From JAHCIE01 sp034431435 (lineage in GTDB: Bacteria > Chloroflexota > Anaerolineae > Epilineales > JAHCIE01), in the NCBI GenBank assembly GCA_034431435.1, contig DAOUDG010000060.1:1-59841 (forward strand): 59,841 nt of DNA. Direction: 5' to 3'. Below are positions 7,906 to 15,613 of the stretch, in pieces. Position numbers and translations under genes: made by a program. The notes beneath the pieces were generated by a model. That model did not search any database. It saw only the letters and a list, made by a program, of their open reading frames with translations, and was not told the DNA's origin. The first letter of the stretch is position 1. Every line of letters starts with the position of its first letter.

Positions 7906-9066
7906 ATGGCGACCACCGCGCCGACGGTGCAGGCCCAGGCTCAGAAGCCCGGCTGGCCCGACACGATACGCCGTGTCCTGAACAGCATGGTGGTACCGGT
8001 TCTGGCCGTCATTACCGCGCTGGCCGTGGGCGCGGTCATCATCTTCTTCACCAGTGGGGGCCTGGCTAATCCCCGTGAGGCGCTCCAGACGGTCTTCCTG
8101 GCCTATCAGGGCCTTATTGAGGGCGCGTTCCTCAAGGAGCGCGGCTTCTCCGAGACCCTGGTCGCCACCACCCCCTACATCTTCAGCGGCCTGGCCGTCG
8201 CCTTCGCCTTCAAGGGCGGCCTGTTCAACATCGGCGCGGAAGGGCAGTTCTTCCTGGGCGCGATCTCGGCGGCCTGGATCGGCTTCGCCGTTGGCATGCC
8301 GCCCGTCATCCACCTCATCTTCTCCCTGGGCATGGGCTTCCTCGGCGGGGCCATGTGGGGCGCGATCCCCGGCTTCCTCAAGGCGCGCACGGGGGCGCAT
8401 GAAGTCATTACCACCATCATGCTCAACTACACCGCCTTCCTGCTCGTCGACTGGCTGGTCACCGGCCCGTTACGCTCGAAGACCGGCACGGCCCCGAAGA
8501 CCCCCGACGTGCTGGAGTCGGCGCGACTCCCCACCTTCTTCGCTGCCCCCGACCGCCTCCACCTGGGCTTCGTCCTCGCGGTCCTCACCGCCATCTTCAT
8601 CTGGTGGGTGCTGAACAAGACAACCCTCGGCTTCGAGATCCGGACGGTGGGCGCGAACCGCTTCGCGGCGCAGTACGCGGGTATCAGCGTGGCGCGCATC
8701 TTCGTGCTGACGATGGCCATCGCGGGCGGCCTGGCAGGCATATCGGGCGCGGTCGAGGTCCTGGGCTTGCAGCACAACCTGCCCGCCTTCTTCTCGGCGG
8801 GCTACGGCTTCGACAGTATCGCCGTCGCCCTGCTGGCCCGCTCCGACCCCATCGGCGTCATCCCGTCGGCCTTCCTGTTTGGCGCGCTCCGTAACGGCGC
8901 GGACTTGATGGAGCTGCGCTCTGGCGTCTCGAAGCAGATCATCTCCATCATTCAGGCCCTCATCCTGTTGTTCGTCGCGGCGCCGGAGATCATCCGCGCG
9001 TTGTACCGTATTCGCAAACCGGAGACGGCGATCGAAGAGACGCCGCTGACGCAAGGCTGGGGTTGA
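7906..9066 (+). CDS. ABC importer permease, simple-sugar/nucleoside (BMP-associated) type
   Basis: A 386-residue inner-membrane protein of the BPD_transp_2 family, with about nine hydrophobic segments. Diagnostic stretches are GLAVAFAFKGGLFNIGAEGQ, GAHEVITTIMLNYTAFL and the YGFDSIAVALLARSDPIGVI loop, as in the larger permease of nucleoside importers (NupB/YufP type). The ATG at 7906 has GAGGAG at 7893-7898; the frame is also open from GTG 7891, which overlaps the recF stop. With the next gene it forms a heteromeric permease. The ATPase and binding lipoprotein expected for such an importer are not adjacent. Confidence 0.9.
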   Translation: MATTAPTVQAQAQKPGWPDTIRRVLNSMVVPVLAVITALAVGAVIIFFTSGGLANPREALQTVFLAYQGLIEGAFLKERGFSETLVATTPYIFSGLAVAFAFKGGLFNIGAEGQFFLGAISAAWIGFAVGMPPVIHLIFSLGMGFLGGAMWGAIPGFLKARTGAHEVITTIMLNYTAFLLVDWLVTGPLRSKTGTAPKTPDVLESARLPTFFAAPDRLHLGFVLAVLTAIFIWWVLNKTTLGFEIRTVGANRFAAQYAGISVARIFVLTMAIAGGLAGISGAVEVLGLQHNLPAFFSAGYGFDSIAVALLARSDPIGVIPSAFLFGALRNGADLMELRSGVSKQIISIIQALILLFVAAPEIIRALYRIRKPETAIEETPLTQGWG

Positions 9067-9091
9067 GTCACCGCCCACTCCTGGAGCGCCC

Positions 9092-10084
9092 ATGTCATCT
9101 GACGTCATCCTCAGCATCATCACCGCCGCCCTGTCCATCGCCACCCTCCAGGCGACAATGCGCCTGGCGACCCCCATCACCCTGGCCGCCCTGTGCGGCA
9201 TCTGGTCGGAACGCTCGGGCGTGGTCAACATCGGCATCGAGGGCATCATGCTCTCGGCGGCCTGCACGGGGTTTCTGGGTACTATCTACGCTAACCAGGC
9301 TCTCGGCTCCAAGAGCGCCTCGCTGTTCGCCGGTCTCGTGGCGGCCCTCGCCACTGGCCTGCTGCTGGCCCTGCTGTTGGGTGTGCTGGCCATTCGCTTC
9401 AAGACCGACCAGATTATCGCGGGTACGGTGATCAACATCCTGGCCGTCGGCACGACCGGCTACATCTATCGCCGCTACCTCGCTACCGACGCTCCCGTCG
9501 CGCCCGGCGTCCTGTCGCCCATCACCGACTGGCCTCTCATCGGCCCCATCTTCAGCGCGTTATCCAACATCCCCATCATCGGCCCGCTCATCTTCACCCT
9601 CCAGCCGATTGCTCTCTCGATGCTGATTCTCGTTGCGCTGACCCACTACATCCTGTTCTACACGCCCTGGGGCCTGCGCACGCGGTCCGTGGGCGAGAAC
9701 CCGCGCGCCGCCGATACCCTGGGCATCAACGTCTTCCGCATGCGCTACGCCGATGTCCTCATCGGCGGCGCGATTGCGGGGCTGGCGGGCGCGTGGTACA
9801 CGCTGGAGCAGGTGGGCGTGTTCACGCCCAACATGACCGCCGGCCGCGGCTTCATTGGCCTGGCGGCCATGATCTTTGGCAAGTGGAACCCGATTGGGGC
9901 CTTCCTGGCCGCGCTGCTGTTCGCCTTCGCCGAGGCCATTCAGCCCATCCTGCAAACCCAGGCCCCTCAGGTTCCCTATCAGTTCTTCGCCATGATTCCC
10001 TACCTGCTGACCATCGTCGTGCTGGCCGGGCTGGTGGGCCGCGCCACGCCGCCCGCCGCTGACGGCAAGCCCTACGAGGCCTAG
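9092..10084 (+). CDS. ABC importer permease, second subunit of the nucleoside/BMP-type system
   Basis: A 330-residue membrane protein with the signature of the smaller permease (NupC/YufQ type): TPITLAALCGIWSERSGVVN followed by GIEGIMLSAA, KTDQIIAGTVINILAVGTT, and GAWYTLEQVGVFTPNMTAGRGFIGLAAMIFGKWNPIGA. It lies 25 bases after the first permease, in the same orientation, and is the last gene before a palindromic repeat at 10113-10135. Substrate (nucleosides, purines or sugars) is inferred from the family only. Confidence 0.9.
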   Translation: MSSDVILSIITAALSIATLQATMRLATPITLAALCGIWSERSGVVNIGIEGIMLSAACTGFLGTIYANQALGSKSASLFAGLVAALATGLLLALLLGVLAIRFKTDQIIAGTVINILAVGTTGYIYRRYLATDAPVAPGVLSPITDWPLIGPIFSALSNIPIIGPLIFTLQPIALSMLILVALTHYILFYTPWGLRTRSVGENPRAADTLGINVFRMRYADVLIGGAIAGLAGAWYTLEQVGVFTPNMTAGRGFIGLAAMIFGKWNPIGAFLAALLFAFAEAIQPILQTQAPQVPYQFFAMIPYLLTIVVLAGLVGRATPPAADGKPYEA

Positions 10085-10112
10085 CCAGCCGGCCAACCAC
10101 CGACTACGGTGG

Positions 10113-10135
10113 GGGCGGCCCCCCCGTGGCCGCCC
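10113..10135. repeat. GC-rich palindromic repeat at the end of the permease operon
   Basis: GGGCGGCC (10113-10120) and GGCCGCCC (10128-10135) form a perfect 8-bp stem around CCCCCGT. The same palindrome recurs at 50414-50432 and 56303-56324, each time just after a stop codon. There is no T-run, so it is not a standard intrinsic terminator, though it may stabilise or end transcripts. Confidence 0.65.
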
Positions 10136-10178
10136 TCGCGCCTGGCGCCGACGTTGTCCCTGGCCGCCCTCAAGGCGA

Positions 10179-10256
10179 TAGGACGCGGACGAGCGCGGAC
10201 AAGAGAAGAGTAGCCCTCCCCTTCGTGCCTTGGCAGCTTCGCGCCTTGGTGTTCTC
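10179..10256. repeat. Mixed dispersed repeat block
   Basis: GGACGCGGACGAGCGCGGAC at 10181-10200 belongs to the GCGGACG family, and the stretch at 10219-10254 (CTTCGTGCCTTGG, then CTTCGCGCCTTGGTGTTC) is the reverse orientation of the GACACAAAGGCACGAAGG family found at 32955 and 42882. It occupies part of the 383-base gene-free spacer 10085-10467, which otherwise holds two palindromes and the promoter at 10330. Confidence 0.5.
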
Positions 10257-10285
10257 CTTGGCGGCTACAATGACGCCGGCCAGGC

Positions 10286-10311
10286 GGCCACGGGGGACCG
10301 CCCCTACCACC
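10286..10311. repeat. Diverged copy of the GC-rich palindrome
   Basis: GGCGGCCACGGGGGACCGCC resembles the palindromes at 10113 and 50414 in inverted orientation but with an imperfect stem. Unlike those it lies upstream of a gene. Confidence 0.4.
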
Positions 10312-10329
10312 TGGCCGTAACCTGTGGCA

Positions 10330-10357
10330 TTGACTCCCTGCCGCTCTGTCCTATAAT
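10330..10357 (+). promoter_or_regulatory. Promoter of the mechanosensitive-channel-like gene
   Basis: TTGACT at 10330-10335, a 16-base spacer and TATAAT at 10352-10357. Transcription would start near 10364 and leave a leader of about 100 bases before the ATG at 10468. Confidence 0.75.
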
Positions 10358-10467
10358 AAGGCGGTACTGCCCGGCCGAGCCGTCACCCAGATGCTCAGCA
10401 ACCGCCGGGTCGCATGCCTGGCCTCTAGCCATTCCATCCATCAATCTGACCGCGGAAGGAGTCTTCT

Positions 10468-11688
10468 ATGAATCCGGATGCCGTAACCAACACCCTGACG
10501 GGCTGGTTCGGTGACGTGCTGGGCCGCGTTGTCGCCGCCCTGCTCGTCCTGCTCGTTGCCTGGATCGTCGCCAGCATCCTGCGCTGGCTGATTCGCAAGC
10601 TGCTGAATGCGTTTCACGTTGACCAGCGTCTCCACAGCGATGGGGCGAGCAATGGCGTCGCCCAGGCCGTCTACTGGCTGACCTTCCTGGTCTTCCTGCC
10701 CGCCATCCTCGGCGCGCTCGGCCTGCAAGCCCTCCTGGATCCCCTTACGTCGATGGTCAACAGCATCCTGTCCTGGATTCCGATGATCATCGCGGCCATC
10801 GTGATCCTGGTGATTGGTGTATTCATCGCCCGGATCGTGCGCCGACTGACCGTCGGCGTGCTACAGGGGTTCGGCGCGGATCGCCTCGGCGCGCGCTTCG
10901 GCTTCCCTCAACTGTCGGCCTTCATCGGCACTATCGTCTACATCCTTATCCTGCTGCCGACCCTGATCGTCGCCTTGCAGGCCTTGCAGTTCACGGCCAT
11001 CACGGCCCCGCTGACGGCCATGCTGGCCGAGATGCTTGCCGCCGTGCCCAATCTCATCGCCGCCGCCGTGATCATCGGCCTGGCCTACTACATCGGGCGG
11101 GTGGTTGGCGATCTGGTCACTACCCTGTTGACTGGCCTGGGCTTCAACAACATCCTTCGCGGGCTGGGCCTCCAGCGCACGGCCACCGAGGGCGAGCGCA
11201 GCCCCTCCAGGGTCGTCGGCACGCTGGTGTGGGCGTTCATCGTCTACACGGCTATCATGCAGGCTGCCTTCGTCTTGAACTGGGAAGCGGTGGGGCAGAT
11301 GCTGTCTGGCTTCCTCGTCATCGCGTTCCAGGTCATCATGGGCCTGATCATCATTGCCGCTGGCCTGTGGCTGGGCAATCTGGTGGCCCGCTTCGTTCGG
11401 AGTAGCGGCTGGCCGCAGGCCACCCTGCTGGCCATCCTGGGGCAGGTGGGCATCTTCCTGCTCTTCGCCGCCATGGGCCTGACCCAGATGGGCCTCGGCC
11501 AGCAGATTGTCGTGCTGGCTTTTGGCCTCGTTCTGGGCGCGATCGCCCTGGCCGCTGCCCTGGCCTTCGGCCTCGGTGGCCGCGACGCGGCGGCGCGCGC
11601 CCTGGGGGACATGCGCCAGGCGCTGGAGAAGGAGGACGCGGCCGCCAAGCTGCCGCCGCCCGCCGAGCCGCCTGCCCAGGCCAGCTAA
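10468..11688 (+). CDS. Mechanosensitive ion channel-like integral membrane protein (TM-helix repeat family)
   Basis: A 406-residue membrane protein with roughly ten hydrophobic helices arranged as repeats. The N-terminus (VVAALLVLLVAWIVASILRWL, interrupted by charged KLLNAFHVDQRL) and later copies such as IGVFIARIVRRLTVGVLQGFG and IGRVVGDLVTTLL match the conserved TM_helix repeat found in small-conductance mechanosensitive channel relatives. The C-terminus is a short charged tail (ALGDMRQALEKEDAAAKLPP). The canonical MscS beta domain is not evident, so channel activity is an inference. ATG at 10468 follows GGAAGGAG. It has its own promoter and a strong hairpin after it. Confidence 0.75.
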   Translation: MNPDAVTNTLTGWFGDVLGRVVAALLVLLVAWIVASILRWLIRKLLNAFHVDQRLHSDGASNGVAQAVYWLTFLVFLPAILGALGLQALLDPLTSMVNSILSWIPMIIAAIVILVIGVFIARIVRRLTVGVLQGFGADRLGARFGFPQLSAFIGTIVYILILLPTLIVALQALQFTAITAPLTAMLAEMLAAVPNLIAAAVIIGLAYYIGRVVGDLVTTLLTGLGFNNILRGLGLQRTATEGERSPSRVVGTLVWAFIVYTAIMQAAFVLNWEAVGQMLSGFLVIAFQVIMGLIIIAAGLWLGNLVARFVRSSGWPQATLLAILGQVGIFLLFAAMGLTQMGLGQQIVVLAFGLVLGAIALAAALAFGLGGRDAAARALGDMRQALEKEDAAAKLPPPAEPPAQAS

Positions 11689-11705
11689 CATCGGCTGCCA
11701 TCGAA

Positions 11706-11742
11706 GCGACCGGCCGGGGACGGAAAGCCCCCGACCGGTCGC
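11706..11742. terminator. Hairpin between convergent genes, probable bidirectional terminator
   Basis: GCGACCGG at 11706-11713 pairs with CCGGTCGC at 11735-11742, with an inner GGGG/CCCC stem around ACGGAAAG. It lies between the stop of the channel-like gene (11688) and the convergent DUF92 gene (ends 11748). The T-run is weak (TGTGTTA). Confidence 0.6.
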
Positions 11743-11747
11743 CTGTG

Positions 11748-12569
11748 TTACCATCGACCCCCACCCCACCACCCACCGAGCAACGCGCCGACCAGCGAGG
11801 CCAGGAAGTTGACGCCATCGTTGTCGAGCCACGGCCAGCCGCGCAGCGGCCGCGTCGGCTGGCCGTGGTGAAGCCGCCGCTCGGTCGCCTGCCCGCATAC
11901 TCCGCACTCGTAGACGCGCTGCACCGTCGCCCCCAGCAGGCTATCGAACAGCGCGCTCACCACGCCCGCCACGCTCCCCACCGCCAGGAATAACGCGCCG
12001 CCCGGCTGGCCGCCCAGGGTCGCCAATAGCCACGCGCTCGCGCCGATGAAGACACCCCCCGCCAGCGCCGCCAGCGTCCCCAAGGGTGTGATACCCCCCG
12101 ACGTCCCGGCGGCCACGGGGCGCAGCGTGGTGATGAGGCGGGGCGGCGACGCGCTCAGCACGCCGATCTCCGTCGCCCAGGTATCGGCGGTCACGGCGGC
12201 CATCGCGCCGACGAAGGCGGCCAGCCAGGCGGGGTCAGGGGACAGGGCGTTGCCCACCGCCAGCAACGCCCCCACGCCGCCGTTGGCGAGGGTCTGTGCC
12301 AGGTCGCGGCGGCTGCCCTTGGCGAACTTCTCGGCGACCGACGCTTTGCGCGCCGCCTGCCAGTGCGACAGGGCGCTCGACGAGGCGAAGAACAGCACCA
12401 CGAGCACGGCCCAGGCGAAGCCACCGAGGCCGAAGATGAGGGCGCCGGTCAGGATAGCGCCGCCGACCCCACTCCGCGATAGCGACCCCCGACGATAGGC
12501 GAATAGTCCAATCGCCGTGCTCAGGGCCATGCCCAGGAGCAGTCTGCCCGGCGCGCCGTCTATGGGCAC
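11748..12569 (-). CDS. DUF92 family membrane protein
   Basis: A 273-residue integral membrane protein with about six to seven helices. Family-specific blocks are RSGVGGAILTGALIFGLGGF, SRRDLAQTLANGGVGALLA, ADTWATEIGVLSASPPRLIT and GTSGGITPLGTLAALAGG. DUF92 members include plant VTE6 (phytyl-phosphate kinase), so a polyprenyl-phosphate kinase role is possible but unproven here. A Cys pair (ECGVCGQ) near residue 230 is a small extra. The gene overlaps the 3' end of the dockerin gene by ten bases and is probably its operon partner. Confidence 0.85.
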   Translation of the reverse strand: MPIDGAPGRLLLGMALSTAIGLFAYRRGSLSRSGVGGAILTGALIFGLGGFAWAVLVVLFFASSSALSHWQAARKASVAEKFAKGSRRDLAQTLANGGVGALLAVGNALSPDPAWLAAFVGAMAAVTADTWATEIGVLSASPPRLITTLRPVAAGTSGGITPLGTLAALAGGVFIGASAWLLATLGGQPGGALFLAVGSVAGVVSALFDSLLGATVQRVYECGVCGQATERRLHHGQPTRPLRGWPWLDNDGVNFLASLVGALLGGWWGGGRW

Positions 12570-13693
12570 GACTTCAAGACGGCCGGTGGCGCGGCATTGA
12601 AGGACAGCGCGACGCCCTTCTCATTGCTCAGCCGCACGCCCCGCGCCGGGTTGAAGCTCGTCTCCCCGCAGCTCGCTACCTCGAAGATGACCTCGGCCAG
12701 CGTGCCCGCGCTGGGCGGGGGCGTAGCCGCCATGCTGGCGACGCCCAGGCGGAACTCGCCGCCCGCGACGCGGTTGACCGGCGCGAAGCGCGGCGGGATG
12801 AAGAAGTCGCCCACTCTGCCGTTGGTCTCTGGCGCAACCGGGTCGGCGTCGCGCGGCGTCAACTGCGTGGTGTTGTACGGCTGCGTGATGTCTACACCGT
12901 AGACCGGGTTGCCCTTGTCGACGCGCAGCGTCGCCGTCACCACGTCGCCGGGCGCGTAGACAGGCTTGGCCGGCGAGAAGGTCCACGTCAGCGTGGGATC
13001 GTTGGGAGAGGGCGCTTTCATCGTCGTCACCGGCCGCTCGCGCAGCACCGAGCTAAGGGTTGGCGGCAGAACCGTGACCGCTGCATTCTGGCCGGCGGTA
13101 GGCCCGCGCTTGTCGTAGTTCTTGGAGACGATGGTCAGGTCGTAGATGTCGACCATGCCGTTGTCGTTGATGTCGGCGCGGGGATCGGCGGGCGGCGCGG
13201 TGTCGTAGTTGCGGGCCACCAGCGCCAGGTCGAGGATATCGATGATGTTGTCACCGTAGGCATCACCGCCGGTCATGATCAGGTCGCCCAGCACCGTATT
13301 GGGCGCGGACGCGAGGAAGCGCCCCTCCACGGCCAGATACCTGGGCATATCGGCGCGCAGGATGTGCCAGCCCAGAGGAATGTTGTTGATGGCAAACACG
13401 CCGTCGGCTGTCGTTTCGACCTGGCCCCCCTCACCGCCGTCCAGCGAGACGTAGACGCCGTTGTGGCGGCTGCGGCCCTCGAGCCGCGCCCGCCCGCTGA
13501 CGCTGCCGCGTTGGGCGGCGGTCGATGGACCCTGCGCGGCGGCGGTGGCAACGACGAGGGTGGTAAGGAGCGCCGCGACCAGCAACGCCACCCAGAATAG
13601 AAGGCGCGGACGAACACGGGCGAGCGCGGATGCGATGCATCCCTCTCCTATCCGGTACGGGAATCTGCCTCTACGCGCGGCGCGTCTCGACAT
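12560..13693 (-). CDS. Exported protein with a type I dockerin module and a C-terminal cohesin-like domain
   Basis: A 377-residue exported protein. A basic N-terminus leads into a hydrophobic segment (LLFWVALLVAALLTTLVV). Residues about 70-130 resemble a carboxypeptidase-regulatory-like beta fold. Two dockerin half-repeats follow, GDNIIDILDLALVARNYD and DINDNGMVDIYDLTIVSKNY, each with calcium-loop Asp/Asn positions. The C-terminal third (KPVYAPGDVVTATLRVD, AGTLAEVIFEVAS, RGVRLSNEKGVAL) looks like a cohesin/CBM-type sandwich. Having both dockerin and cohesin-like parts suggests self- or partner-assembly on the surface, not a cellulosome. ATG at 13693 has GGGAGG upstream. A dispersed repeat lies inside the codons just before the hydrophobic core. 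Confidence 0.8.
   Translation of the reverse strand: MSRRAARRGRFPYRIGEGCIASALARVRPRLLFWVALLVAALLTTLVVATAAAQGPSTAAQRGSVSGRARLEGRSRHNGVYVSLDGGEGGQVETTADGVFAINNIPLGWHILRADMPRYLAVEGRFLASAPNTVLGDLIMTGGDAYGDNIIDILDLALVARNYDTAPPADPRADINDNGMVDIYDLTIVSKNYDKRGPTAGQNAAVTVLPPTLSSVLRERPVTTMKAPSPNDPTLTWTFSPAKPVYAPGDVVTATLRVDKGNPVYGVDITQPYNTTQLTPRDADPVAPETNGRVGDFFIPPRFAPVNRVAGGEFRLGVASMAATPPPSAGTLAEVIFEVASCGETSFNPARGVRLSNEKGVALSFNAAPPAVLKSCP
13603..13632. repeat. GCGGACG-family repeat inside the dockerin gene
   Basis: GGCGCGGACGAACACGGG followed by CGAGCGCGGATGCG is a copy of the family at 5000, 10181 and 50443. Here it is translated (minus strand) as ASALARVRPR, immediately before the hydrophobic core of the signal sequence, so it appears to have inserted into or extended the coding region in frame. 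Confidence 0.5.
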
Positions 13694-13697
13694 GGCC

Positions 13698-14165
13698 TCA
13701 CCCTCCCGAGGCGGCCTGGGCTTCCCACAGCTGGCGCGTCAGCTCGATGTGGCCCAGGTGGTTGGCGGTGTGGGACACAGCATGGACGAGGATGCCGCCG
13801 ATGCTGCGCTCGACGGGGCCGGCCGTCGTCTGGTAGCGACGCACCTCGGCCAGGTCCGCCTCAGTCAGGCCACTGACCGCCGGGCGGGCGGCCGCCAGCC
13901 ACGCCTCGTAGCGCGTTCGGAGCGCGGCAAGGTCGCCCTGACCGCGAAACTCGGCGTCGCGGTCGCGCGTGTAGGGCTGACCGCACGCCAGATGCAGCGT
14001 CAGCCACTCGCCGGCCGCGACGGTATGCTGGGCGATCACGTACAGGCTGTTGGCGCCGTGCAGCGGCGGCTGCCAGTTGAGGGCGGCGGCGGGAACGGCC
14101 TCCAACTCCGCCAGAACCTGGCTGCTGAGGCGTTCCAGCGTGGCGAGAATGTCGGACGTCAGCAT
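13698..14165 (-). CDS. DinB-family putative metal-dependent protein
   Basis: A 155-residue four-helix DinB/YfiT-type protein. The expected metal ligands are visible as His in VIAQHTVAAGEW (about residue 47) and the paired histidines of VSHTANHLGHIELTRQLW near the C-terminus. Members act as thiol- or metal-dependent transferases or stress proteins; substrate unknown. The stop lies four bases before the dockerin-gene start, so the two are probably one transcript. The start ATG at 14165 has AGGAGG upstream. Confidence 0.85.
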   Translation of the reverse strand: MLTSDILATLERLSSQVLAELEAVPAAALNWQPPLHGANSLYVIAQHTVAAGEWLTLHLACGQPYTRDRDAEFRGQGDLAALRTRYEAWLAAARPAVSGLTEADLAEVRRYQTTAGPVERSIGGILVHAVSHTANHLGHIELTRQLWEAQAASGG

Positions 14166-14176
14166 TCGGCCTCCTG

Positions 14177-14205
14177 TTGTGCCGACATACTATGTCGAGT
14201 ATAAT
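14177..14205 (+). promoter_or_regulatory. Promoter with an embedded 13-bp palindrome, between divergent genes
   Basis: TTGTGC (14177-14182), 17 bases, TATAAT (14200-14205) point rightwards to the gene at 14246. In the spacer, GACATA-C-TATGTC (14184-14196) is a perfect palindrome placed where a repressor would block RNA polymerase. On the other strand TATACT elements could drive the DinB gene, so both genes may share control. Confidence 0.6.
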
Positions 14206-14224
14206 GGGCGTAGTATAGCGCGCG

Positions 14225-14247
14225 AGGCGTGAAACGCGAAACGTGAT
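14225..14247. repeat. GGCGTGAAACG-type repeat
   Basis: GAGGCGTGAAACGCGAAACG lies directly before the start codon at 14246 and resembles the arm GGCGTGAAACGTG at 23984-23996. Short repeats of this kind are dispersed in the window; function unknown. Confidence 0.4.
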
Positions 14248-15061
14248 GCGCCCCTTTGATCCTGACTTCGACGATGCCCGCCCCGCCCCCCGCTGGGCGT
14301 TGACCAGCCTCGAGCAGGTTCCGCCGGGTGGCTATCCCGGCGGCTACGTTGTGCGTCGCCAGTTTACGCGCCAGGTGGACGTCTTTGGCTACCCGCTGAC
14401 GCTGCCCACGCCCCTGGACGTGCGCCTCCTCTACGATCCCGACGGTCGGCTGTGGATGTCGGACGTGCCCCAGGAACGCATGATGATGTTCCACAACGGG
14501 CAGGTATCGCGGGGCCGTATCCTCGTCGGTGGGCTGGGCCTCGCCCTCTACCCCCAGTACGCCGCCCATGCCGCCACCGAGTTCACCATCGTCGAGGCCA
14601 GCCAGGCCGTGATCGACATCGTGACCCCGACCCTGGCGCGCGCCCTGGCCCGCCTGCGCCGCCCCGTTCCCTGGCGCGTCGTCCACGCCGACGTGGCCGA
14701 GTTCCTGGCCCGCCCGCGCCTGGCCCAGTACGACACAGTCTTCCTCGACACCTGGGAGACGCTGGACGCGGCCCATCTGCCTATGGTCAATCGCCTGCGC
14801 GACCTGGCCCTCGACCACGTCACCCCCGACGGGCGGCTGCTGTTGTGGGGCTATCGCTGGATAGTGGGACTGTACGAGCAGGCGTGCGCCGCCCTGTTGA
14901 GCGTACCGCCGGAGAGTCGCGCCGCGTGGCTGGCCGCGCAGCCCCCGGCCGCCCAGACACTGCTGGCCCCGGTCGTGGCCCGCTTCGCCGACCTGCCCGC
15001 GCCCGACGCCGAGGCCCTCGCCTGGTGCCGGGACCACATCCTGCGCCTGTCCCAGGGCTAA
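14246..15061 (+). CDS. Spermidine-synthase-like / SAM-binding fold protein
   Basis: A 271-residue protein with a Rossmann-like centre: GGLGLALYPQYAAHAATEFT then IVEASQAVIDIV resembles the glycine loop and acidic ribose-binding strand of spermidine synthase-type enzymes, and WRVVHADVAEFLARPR plus YDTVFLDTWE fit the later motifs. The catalytic Asp pattern of true spermidine synthases is not clear, so the reaction is unknown. The ATG at 14246 directly follows an in-frame GTG; the ribosome binding site is weak. Its stop shares bases with the stop of the convergent phosphoesterase gene (15058-15061). Confidence 0.65.
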   Translation: MRPFDPDFDDARPAPRWALTSLEQVPPGGYPGGYVVRRQFTRQVDVFGYPLTLPTPLDVRLLYDPDGRLWMSDVPQERMMMFHNGQVSRGRILVGGLGLALYPQYAAHAATEFTIVEASQAVIDIVTPTLARALARLRRPVPWRVVHADVAEFLARPRLAQYDTVFLDTWETLDAAHLPMVNRLRDLALDHVTPDGRLLLWGYRWIVGLYEQACAALLSVPPESRAAWLAAQPPAAQTLLAPVVARFADLPAPDAEALAWCRDHILRLSQG

Positions 15062-15534
15062 CTGAGCAGGGTGACGAGGCGCGCCTGGACCCTGCCCTCG
15101 CTGACCGTCAGGTGGGCGACAGAGGCCGGTAGATCGAAGCGGCGCGGCCCGGCGGCGCCGGGATTGAGGTAGAGGATGCCGCCGCGCTCTTCAATCTGGG
15201 GGCGGTGGGTGTGGCCGCTGATGACGGCGGCGATGCCGGCCGCGTGGGGCGTCAGGTCCAGGTCGTGAAGGTCGTGCAGGACGTGAAGCAGCACGCCGCC
15301 CACCTCGACCGTCGCCGTCAGGGGCAGCGCCTGCGCCCACGCGCCGCCATCCGTGTTGCCGCGCACTGCATGCACGGGTGCGATGGCGCGCAGGCTATCG
15401 AGGATGTCGGGGCGGCCCACGTCGCCCGCGTGGAGGATGAGGTTTGAGCCGCGCAGCGCGGCGATAGCCTCCGGCCGCAGCAGGCCGTGGGTATCGGAGA
15501 TGACGCCGACGCGCAGGACACCTGGATGGGGCAT
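15058..15534 (-). CDS. YfcE/MJ0936-type metallophosphoesterase
   Basis: A 158-residue calcineurin-like phosphoesterase starting MPHPGVLRVGVISDTHG. Metal-binding motifs are in order: DTHG, HAGDVG, GNTDGG, then HDLHD and GHTHRP, followed by the usual YLNPGAAGPRR. Such enzymes hydrolyse phosphodiesters; the physiological substrate is unknown. The ATG at 15534 is only seven bases after a TACAAT -10 box, so the mRNA is predicted to begin at or next to the start codon. Confidence 0.9.
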   Translation of the reverse strand: MPHPGVLRVGVISDTHGLLRPEAIAALRGSNLILHAGDVGRPDILDSLRAIAPVHAVRGNTDGGAWAQALPLTATVEVGGVLLHVLHDLHDLDLTPHAAGIAAVISGHTHRPQIEERGGILYLNPGAAGPRRFDLPASVAHLTVSEGRVQARLVTLLS

Positions 15535-15541
15535 GACTCCG

Positions 15542-15570
15542 ATTGTAGCAGGCCGGGCCGACCCCGGCAA
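15542..15570 (-). promoter_or_regulatory. Leftward promoter of the phosphoesterase gene (predicted leaderless)
   Basis: On the minus strand TTGCCG (plus 15565-15570), exactly 17 bases, and TACAAT (plus 15542-15547), then seven bases to the ATG at 15534. The -35 box is one arm of the inverted repeat CGGCAAGC-GGGG-GCTTGCCG. Confidence 0.8.
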
Positions 15571-15578
15571 GCGGGGGC

Positions 15579-15607
15579 TTGCCGTTTGCGGCGCGCGCGC
15601 CTATACT
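15579..15607 (+). promoter_or_regulatory. Rightward promoter of the hydrolase gene (predicted leaderless)
   Basis: TTGCCG (15579-15584), exactly 17 bases, and TATACT (15602-15607), then six bases to the ATG at 15614. It is the mirror image of the leftward promoter; the two -35 boxes are the arms of one 20-base inverted repeat (15565-15584). Confidence 0.8.
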
Positions 15608-15613
15608 GACCCC

